NCBI RefSeq assembly: GCF_042767895.1
Contig: NC_091582.1
Location: 22,293,516 to 22,341,015, forward strand
Source: Penaeus vannamei
Taxonomy: Eukaryota > Arthropoda > Malacostraca > Decapoda > Penaeidae
DNA length: 47,500 nucleotides
Reading direction: 5' to 3'
Of this stretch, positions 39,933-47,500 are shown in pieces; positions within the stretch are counted from its first letter, which is position 1, and each line of letters opens with the position of its first letter. The notes under the pieces were generated by a model. That model saw only the letters and a program-made list of their open reading frames with translations. It searched no databases and had not been told where the DNA came from. The position numbers and the translations under genes were made by a program.

Positions 39933-42900
39933 CAATCAATCAATCAATCAAGGGGGCTAACGCCGACGGGGCCGCATAGCCGCATCCACCCTTCGCTTCC
40001 AGCCACGAGGATCCCTCATGGCATGACGCCAGGCAGGGACTCAGCCCATCTCGATTTCTTCATGACAGGTTTGGTCGATCTGCCCAAGCCACGACTTCCT
40101 AGGTCGTCCCACAGGACTCCTCCACCTAGGGTTGTCTCTAACAGAGACTACCTGATGGACAGGATCATCTTGAGGAAAAGCGAGCCAGATGGCCTTATAG
40201 CTTCAGTTGGCAATCATGGATTGTGCAGATAACAGGTCCTGTGCCAGTCTCACGGTGCAACCGTTCGTTGACAATATGGTCCCGCCAACAGTACCCCGTG
40301 ATCCGGCGTAAGGACCTATTACCCAGAATTATGAACTACACTACCAAGGTATGTAAAGCTCTCTGTGCCTTCAATGTCCTCTCCTAGCAAGTCCCCAAAG
40401 TCCTGGACCTTGGTCTTGGTCCAGGAGACCTCTAGACCCAAGGGTTTCGCTTCATTGCTAAATGCATCCAGAGCCACCACTAAGGTTTCCAAAGACTCAG
40501 ATAGAATAGCAACATCATCAGCAAAGTCAAGGTCAGTAACCTTGATATTGCCCAGTGTTGCTCCACAATGACTTTGAGCAGTAGCTCTGCCCAGTATCCA
40601 GTGCATGCAAGTGTTGAAAAGAGTTGGCGCATGGACACAGCCTTGCCTCACTTCTGAACTAACAGGAAAGAAGTTCGACAGGCCCCCACCACTCTTACAG
40701 CACTTTCAGTACCAGTATACAGGCTTGCTATAAGTCCAATAATCCTTGTTGGAATTCCTCTCAGTCTCAGGATCTCTCAGAGTGATTCCCGATGCACCGT
40801 GTCGAACGCCTTCTTGAGGTCGATGTAGGCTGCAAGCAGCCCATGCTCGAACTCACGTCGGCGCTCTACAATGACTCGAAGCGCAAGGATATGGTCTATT
40901 GTGGACTTACTAGGAGTGAATCCAGATTGCTCCAGTCTCTGGTGCCTCAGTAGATGGTCTCTGATACGTCTCAGAAGAATGTGGGGGAGAACCTTGCCTG
41001 GTATACTGAGCAGTGTGATGCCTCGGTGATTGCTACAGTCCCAACGGTCCCCCTTCCCTTTCCAGAGAGGGATGACCACACCCCTCAACAGGTCAGGAGG
41101 AACGGTACCGGACCGCCAGGACATCATGTAACCCCCGCGTCATAGATTCACCACCAGCCTTTGACAGTTCAGCTGGTATGCCGCAGATACCTGCTGCTTT
41201 ACCACTATTCAGCTTGGAGATCGCCCCCCTAACTTCAGTTAGGGAGGGAGGATCCTCACTGATGGGTGGGTCCGGCAACAGGATCTCGGCACTCCCCGCA
41301 TCTAAGTTAACTATTGGTGGGTCAACCTGGTACAACTGCTCAAAATACTTAACCCAGCGCTCCCACACCGCAACAGTATCTGAAATGATCTGACCACTTA
41401 GCGAACTGCTGTCACCTGTGAAGATGGCTTGGAGTTCAGCTTTCTCAAGGCTTGGTATGCAGGACGAAGGTCATTTACCAAGAAATAGCCTTCTACCTCC
41501 TCTGCAAGACTCCTAATAAACTGTTCCTTGTTCCTTCTTAACAGAGACCGAGTTCTGCGCCCATGAGACCAGTTCAATTCCCAATCCCCTGTCAGACGAG
41601 CCACACGACAAGCATCTGTGGCTTCCAGTGTCTCCTGCGAGATGAAATTCTGTATTGCTCTCGGGCGTACACCAATCGTATCTTGAGCTGCATCAAGCGT
41701 TTCACGCTTAAAGGTATCCCACAGGAGAACAGGGTCCGTCAGACTGTCGAGGATTGTGAAACGACCAGAGATTGCCGCAGCAAACCCGCGGGCACACTCC
41801 CTCTCCCTCAGCCTGTCCAAATGAAACACACTAGGGTGATCATTTGACCGCTGGGGAGTTTTGAAGTGGACCCGGAGGGTAGCCACAACCAATCTATGGT
41901 CAGTACCACAGAACTCAGCACTCCTGTACATCCTGTAATTCTGGAGGATCCTCCAACGAGTGCTAACGAGTATGTGGTCGATCCCCTTGGCTGCATTACC
42001 CTCATTGCTGTACCAACAATGTAGGTCCGGGCACTGGTACCAGGAGCCAGAAATCCTCAATTTCTGGAACCTAGCAAAGTCCCGGATAAGGAGGCTATGC
42101 TCCTGAGCCATGGGGACTGACAGACATCTCATAGCCAGCTTGATCACAACCAGATACGGCATTAAAGTCACCCAGAACAATGCGAATATCTCGCCAGGGA
42201 CATCTGTCTGCCACAGATGCAAGTTTGGCATAGAACATCTCTTTCACGTCAAGTTTACAAACATCTGTAGGAGCATATACAGCAATAAGATGCATGAAGC
42301 CAAAAGATAGCTTCAGTGTCAATACAATTATACACTCATCAACAGGAGTAACCTCTGCTACCGAGGGCTGGAGTCTGCTGGAGATGGCAATGGCTACTCC
42401 CTGGAGGTGATGACCGTCGCTGCGGCCCGACCAGTAATAGGTGTGGCCACCTACACTGGTCATGCCGCTGCCAGGTCTCCTCACCTCAGAGAGAGCAGCT
42501 ACCTGAACTCTCAGCCTCCCCAGTTCCCTCGACAACAGACAGCCTCGGGCAGTTACTCTGGTTGGATGCCACCTCTGCCACCCCCGCCGACGCTGCCCGA
42601 CATAAAAGGGGGTGGCGGGCTGCGGGCCCCATCATCCACCTGTGGGGTTCCCGAGGGTTTTCCCCACAAGCTTCACTCTGGGCTGGTGGCTGCCAGAGCG
42701 CAGGCGAGACGAGTAGTTCCCGTTCCCAGCCTGCACCCCAGCAATCGCCCTCCCCCAGCAGGGACCACAGTCTGCCTCGCTTCCTGGGTAGGAGGGACTT
42801 TTCCCCTCCTCCCAGCCTTTCCATTTATGAAAGTCACTGCCGGTTGGTTATATCTGGGGGGAGGAGGACTGGCAAGGCCCACCTCCCCCGAGCCTCCCAT

Positions 42901-43000
42901 TAACCCCAGGGGGCTTAGGGGCAGGAGTTGGTACACTTCCAGGGCGTGTCCACACGCCGGTGGGCCATGACCCTGAACCTCTGGGGCTTCCTGCTGCTCC
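39933..43000 (-). mobile_element. RTE-type LINE, minus strand, defective
   Basis: The 3' end is a (TTGA)n tail (plus-strand ATCAATCAATCA, 39933-39953), characteristic of RTE elements. A single Pol frame with endonuclease and RT lies at 42535-39960. The GC-rich 5' leader (about 42540-43000) has CTCCTCCCCCC and related runs. The coding part resembles the RTE family often misannotated as craniofacial development protein 2-like. The 5' limit is approximate. Confidence 0.85.
39960..42535 (-). pseudogene. RTE Pol: endonuclease and reverse transcriptase (broken)
   Basis: Endonuclease: QVAALSEVRRPGSG (about 42490), VLGDFNAVSGCDQAGYEMSV (about 42170), a frameshift with a small loss near 42110, then GIDHILVSTRWRILQN and GTDHRLVVATL (about 41900). 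RT: GKAAGICGIPAEL, LWKGKGDRWDCSNHRGITLL (about 41040), AYIDLKKAFDTVHRES (about 40800), VRQGCVHAPTLFNTCM (about 40640), DLDFADDVAI (about 40530). At 40322 the frame jumps from VVHNSG to a C-terminal segment reading WRDH and RLHRETG, so roughly 70 residues of the family are deleted. The end WKRRVDAA is intact. Confidence 0.88.
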
Positions 43001-44030
43001 GAGATCCTCCACAGTTTACTCCGACCAGAGCGCGATATTTTCCAGATACATTTAATGCAGACAGATAGGAATTTACATTTTCATTAATAATGAATCGCAT
43101 TCTATTTTAAAGTGCATAAAAAAACGGTGTTTTTAAGCGATATATCAAATACATGTTTATTCGATATGGGTATAATTTGAAGTCGTTAACATGAAAAGAA
43201 TTTTCAACGAGTCCAAATCATATGACGTGGTATTGACTTCGGTCGAATGAATGTTTTCAAAATCACTATCATCACTTGTTGATATAATCTTATCAATAAG
43301 ACAGGTTAATACCTTTGATCATTGTAATCATCCAGTTATCTGATTCGGGCTCAGAGCTCACTCACGGTGGATAAGATAAGTTGCAAAACCTCATGTAACA
43401 CTTTTCATGCGAAGAGCAATGTATGTAATAAGAAAATTGTTTTGACTGAATCTGAGAATTACATTTGGAAGTTTCCACAGCCTTGCGAAGCGAAAGGGAG
43501 TGTGTATAAACCATCATATTTGCAGAGTAGTCGAGTACTTTTTCCATTTTATCTGAAGCTTCTACAACATTTTGCTTGTAATTAATCATCATTATCATAA
43601 GTAATTTAATGATTTTCCATTGACTCCTCTTTTGCCAAATTAAGAAAAATAACTTTTTTTTCAAACCTGTATATGTCAGCGCGAACTTCAGTGATAATCG
43701 TATTTTGTAGCAACCATGATACAACATCAAGCATGTATCAACATGTTTGGAGTTTCGAGATGCTACCAAAAAAAAAAAGCCTATTGCAAAACATCACCGC
43801 GACCGAGTTGATTAAGGTCGAGGATACACGTATGCGAACGTCCTGCGTTTGCTGAGGAAGATAACAGGTTCACAGTCCGAATGTGATATGAAGGTAACGC
43901 GTATAGGACAGGATGCTTTCGGGCGCTGAAAGGTATCACGTCTCCACGCAAGTACGCTGTTAGTGATGGAAAATATTGCATGACATGCTAATTGTTTTCA
44001 TTGAGTGTTGTCTAAGTATTGTTATGCCCT

Positions 44031-44031
<1 letters not shown>
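43001..44031. other. AT-rich sequence, no gene seen
   Basis: Mostly unassigned. 43930-43985 matches blocks at 45905-45965 and, reversed, 38325-38350 and 38925-38960 (TCACGTCTCCA then CTGTTAGTGATG), so the edge of the duplicated unit D may begin here. No coding frame is convincing. Confidence 0.5.
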
Positions 44032-44120
<89 letters not shown>

Positions 44121-44300
44121 TGCATGCATGCGTGCGTGTGTGTGCGTGTGTATGTGTGTGCGCGTGCGTGCGTGCATACGTGTGTGTGTGTGCGCGTGCG
44201 TGCGTGCATACGTGTGTGTGTGTGCGCGTGCGTGCGTGCATACGTGTGTGTGTGTGTGCGCGTGCGTGCGTGCATACGTGTGTGTGTGTGCGTGCGCGTG

Positions 44301-44365
<65 letters not shown>

Positions 44366-44392
44366 ATATGTGTGTGTGTGTGTGCGTGTGTG
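44032..44392. repeat. (TG)n array with GCGCGTGCGTGCGTGCATAC units
   Basis: About 360 bases of alternating purine-pyrimidine. A 43-53 base higher-order unit, (TG)n then CGCGTGCGTGCGTGCATACG, recurs at about 44160, 44192, 44224 and 44260. Confidence 0.96.
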
Positions 44393-44424
44393 CAAGGTCT
44401 ACATAAGTACTTATATAGACCTTG
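44393..44424. repeat. 32-bp near-perfect palindrome
   Basis: CAAGGTCTAC, ATAAGTACTTAT, ATAGACCTTG: arms match with one mismatch. It lies between the (TG)n array and the reversed S repeat. Confidence 0.9.
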
Positions 44425-44600
44425 CGTGTGCGTGTCGGGCGGCAGCTTGAGTCGGCGTTAATCGGCAAAGGATGGGCGTGGCTCAGCTTCACACATCTGA
44501 CTTGCCCTTATCCTTCTGTCATCGACATCAATGCCTTAGGAAGCGTCTCGTGACGAATGGGAAGCACATATAAGTGTCTATTAGTTATTTGAAATATTGT

Positions 44601-44604
<4 letters not shown>

Positions 44605-44672
<68 letters not shown>
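44605..44672. repeat. (TA)n microsatellite
   Basis: About 34 TA units inside unit D, not present at the matching place in A or B. Confidence 0.96.
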
Positions 44673-44675
<3 letters not shown>

Positions 44676-45611
44676 TTGTCTAACTTTCGTTATGCCCCAG
44701 TATGTATATGTGTTTTAATGTTTATTGTGTATTTGTGGGTTTAATTCTGTGTTTGTTTTAGTGTGTGTGTGTGTGTGTGAGAGAGAGAGGAGGGGGGTGT
44801 TTTGGCCATTGGAGAATCTCTTCAATAACTTAAGGCCTAGTTGCCTTTTTCGCTAATTTAGCCTCAACAATTCGCAGGTGTGTTGGTGCGGCATCAGGAT
44901 TAAGTTATACCAACTACAGATGACATTTTCCCTTGAATGCATAGCATAAAATGTTTATGTCGACGAAAAAAGTGCAGTTGGATCGGTATTTAATAGGAGA
45001 AAAATGTAATCATGAATAATATTATGTTATCAAATCCGTAATCCGTAACAACAAAAAGTCCGAATGTTTTATCTAAAGAAGATAACAGTTGTGAGGGAGC
45101 CTTGTGTACTTTCTGCATCCATTTTGCTAGCTGAACCCCAGATATTTGGACAGCAGTTAATTGTGCGTAAGGTTAGAGTTTGAATTTCATACCTTTTGTT
45201 CTTTTTTGCTAATCTTGCCTCTTTTCAGTTATTATTGTGCAAAACTTGATTGGCAACCCTGATCCGAGTGCATTCTGCTTGCTGCTTTAACTCTGTAAGG
45301 TGACCATCATCGGAAGAAAAGTTAGGAAATATTTTCGAGAAAGTAAGTTGTGGCCATTGGAGCATCTTTTCCAGAATTTTAAGACTAGTTACCTATTTCG
45401 CTGTTAACCTAAACGGTTCGCCAGTGTGTTGGTACTGCATAAATATTAAATTATATAATAATTAATGCACAGACACCGACTGCAGATAACTTTATTTTTC
45501 CATCAATGTTTAACAAGTAAAAAGTTAATATGGAATGAAGAAAGTGCAGTTAGATCGGTATTCAATCAGTGAAAATTATTAATCATGAAGAACGAATGTT
45601 GTCAAATGTAA

Positions 45612-45835
45612 GGGTGAGCGAGAGAGAGAAGTAGTTAGATTATATAAACGTTCAGGATATGGTTCCAACAGTGTCGTGCATAAACTGAGTTTTAGGACAG
45701 TTTAAGTCCACCTTTTGCGCCTGGCAGCGGCATACCCGCTGACCAATGACTAATCTGTGACGTTCGAATTCCAAGGACCTGACGTCTCATATTTGATAAA
45801 GATGACAGCATAACAGCTGTACGATACGTTGTGAT
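45612..45835 (-). repeat. Dispersed repeat R, reversed, in unit D
   Basis: The reverse complement carries the GCTGCCAGGCGCAAAAGG block and the terminal GTTTATATAATCTAACTACT, followed by CT repeats. It retains the 96 bases deleted in unit A. Confidence 0.75.
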
Positions 45836-46618
45836 AAAGAGGAAATATAGTACAGGACGAACATGTGCGGAGGGGCAAAACCTTTCGTCATGTCGCAGTC
45901 TGTCTGTCTCACGGTAAAGTATCTCATCTCCATATAAGTGCCTGTTTGTGATGTGAACTATTGCATGTTGTGTGTTTCAATGTGTATGACATCGACGTAA
46001 TCATGAAGAACCTGTTGCCAAATGTAAAAGAAGCCCGTTTTCTGTTAGCGTCTGTAGCGTGCATTTAGCCTTCCTTATTACGAGCATTATATTTCGTATT
46101 CATTAGTATTATAAATTCGACAAAAAAAATGTATATAGATTTTTCATATATAAATGCCTGATAGGCTTATAAACAATTAAAACAAAGAAAATTATGATAC
46201 CCGATTACATGTAGGCCTGTAAGTTAAAAACACCTCAGAGCGCAAAAATGATCCATGCAAATATGTGTACATATTTGAATACATGATATACGCACATGTT
46301 CACACATATATGACACATGCGCACATGAACGCATTACAAATCTGTTTATCAATCCATCTCTCTCTCAGATAGTGATATATAGGCATATGTATTCCACTTA
46401 CATAGGCACACACAAACACATACATGCACAATGAGATCCCAAAGCACTGAGAAAATGGGAGAGGTATCCCGCCTTGTTAGTAGGAACTACGAACAGAGAA
46501 AGATTCTTGGGAACTTTGCTAAATCGTTACCCCTGACTACTTCCCTTCAGATGAAGAGCCACAGCGGCTCACGTTGAACCTCCAATTCATTGATAATGAT
46601 AGCCATACACGCACACAC

Positions 46619-46723
<105 letters not shown>

Positions 46724-46879
46724 CATATATGCACACATACAAACATATCGATATATTTATTGACTGATGTATGTATCTGTTTAGGTTATGTAATTACCGT
46801 TTGAATGTTTTTTTTTCTGTATCTTCTCTTCCGAACCATCTCACAAATTATATATCATTATTCTAGGTTCATCCTTACA

Positions 46880-47500
46880 ATGGCAGAATACCAGGAAGTT
46901 CGGGAAGCATCTGAAGTGAAGTTCGTCTGGCCGGCCGCACGGCAGATAGTCCTCGATGAAAACATGAATATCGTTTTCTTGAGTCTTGTCTGGACGAGCA
47001 AAAAGTGGGGCAAATGTCTCGCCCAGATCACTGCTGTGTTTGAAGGTAAGTAGCCTTCGTTACACAGACTGCTAATTCGGAGTCAATATAAAAGTAGTGT
47101 ACATAAAGCTATCTTTTTCTCACTTTCTTTTAAGAGGATTATCTGGATGCGTATGCAAGGCCTACTTGTACCAAATACGTGGATGGACAGTATCTTAAAT
47201 GGGCCGCTGACCTTGAATGGGATGGATCGACCATGAAGAAAAGAGGCGAAGCGATTCCTGAAGATGACGTTCTTGAACTTGAGGCAGCACTGACTCTCCT
47301 GGTGGAATGGCTCAAAGAAAAGGAGCCAGTCGTCTGCGTGGTGGGAGACTTCATGCTGAACGACTCGTGTCCCCTTGTCAACCTGCTAATGCAAGTTGGA
47401 CTGTACAAAACATTCACCAGCATTTGTCGTGGGTTCGTAAGAGGCTTCGCTATTTTCGAGGACAAGGGGACAAACCTAGGAAAGGTCGTTTACAATGCCC
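46880..47500 (+). CDS. Uncharacterised protein, multi-copy family, copy D (partial)
   Basis: Plus strand: exon 46880-47045 (acceptor TTCTAG at 46861-46866, donor GTAAGT) and a second exon from 47135 to the window edge. 177 codons are visible and no stop is present. It starts MAEYQEVREASEVKFVWPAA, so residues 11-20 differ strongly from A, B and C (EAAGVKLIGTKA type), while the rest is close to C and A mixed. It ends within the region FEDKGTNLGKVVYNA. Function unknown. Confidence 0.75.

Overview
This window is animal nuclear DNA, most likely from an arthropod and plausibly a decapod crustacean such as a penaeid shrimp. It has spliced genes with GT-AG introns. Perhaps a fifth of it is simple repeat: (GA)n, (TA)n and (CA)n tracts of 60 to over 1000 bases. 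It also carries several retrotransposon types and foldback DNA elements. The assignment to shrimp is inferred from style, not from a species-specific sequence.

Left end (1-5.3 kb): the last five exons of a plus-strand gamma-butyrobetaine dioxygenase-like gene (BBOX1 family, carnitine synthesis). Its last intron holds the most striking structure in the window. A 40/42-bp minisatellite of 31 units copies the 3' splice acceptor plus the first bases of the terminal exon, so 23 perfect decoy acceptors stand before the real one. In the native reading frame every decoy runs into a stop codon.

5.3-13.5 kb: a minus-strand LINE of the I-like type (Gag-like ORF1 with zinc knuckles; ORF2 with endonuclease, reverse transcriptase, RNase H and a C-terminal CCHC motif). 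It is broken by frameshifts and split by about 2.2 kb of other repeats. It begins at an Inr/DPE-type promoter and abuts (CT)n at both ends. 13.6-18.9 kb: simple repeats, two foldback elements (one with an 8-bp target duplication) and a decayed Gag-like fragment.

19-33.9 kb: three direct tandem copies (A, B, C) of a 5.7-6.1 kb unit. Each holds a minus-strand two-exon gene for an unrecognised protein of about 300 residues. A fourth copy (D) lies inverted at 44.4-47.5 kb and runs off the window. A fifth, gene-less fragment lies at 38.3-39.8 kb. All four reading frames are open. A and B differ mostly at amino-acid-changing positions.

33.8-44 kb: a possible plus-strand terminal exon of an unknown gene, a CR1/jockey-like LINE split by a 1.0 kb inverted-repeat DNA element, a 104-bp foldback element, and an RTE-type LINE on the minus strand with a (TTGA)n tail. 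No rRNA, tRNA, CRISPR array or bacterial-type feature was found.
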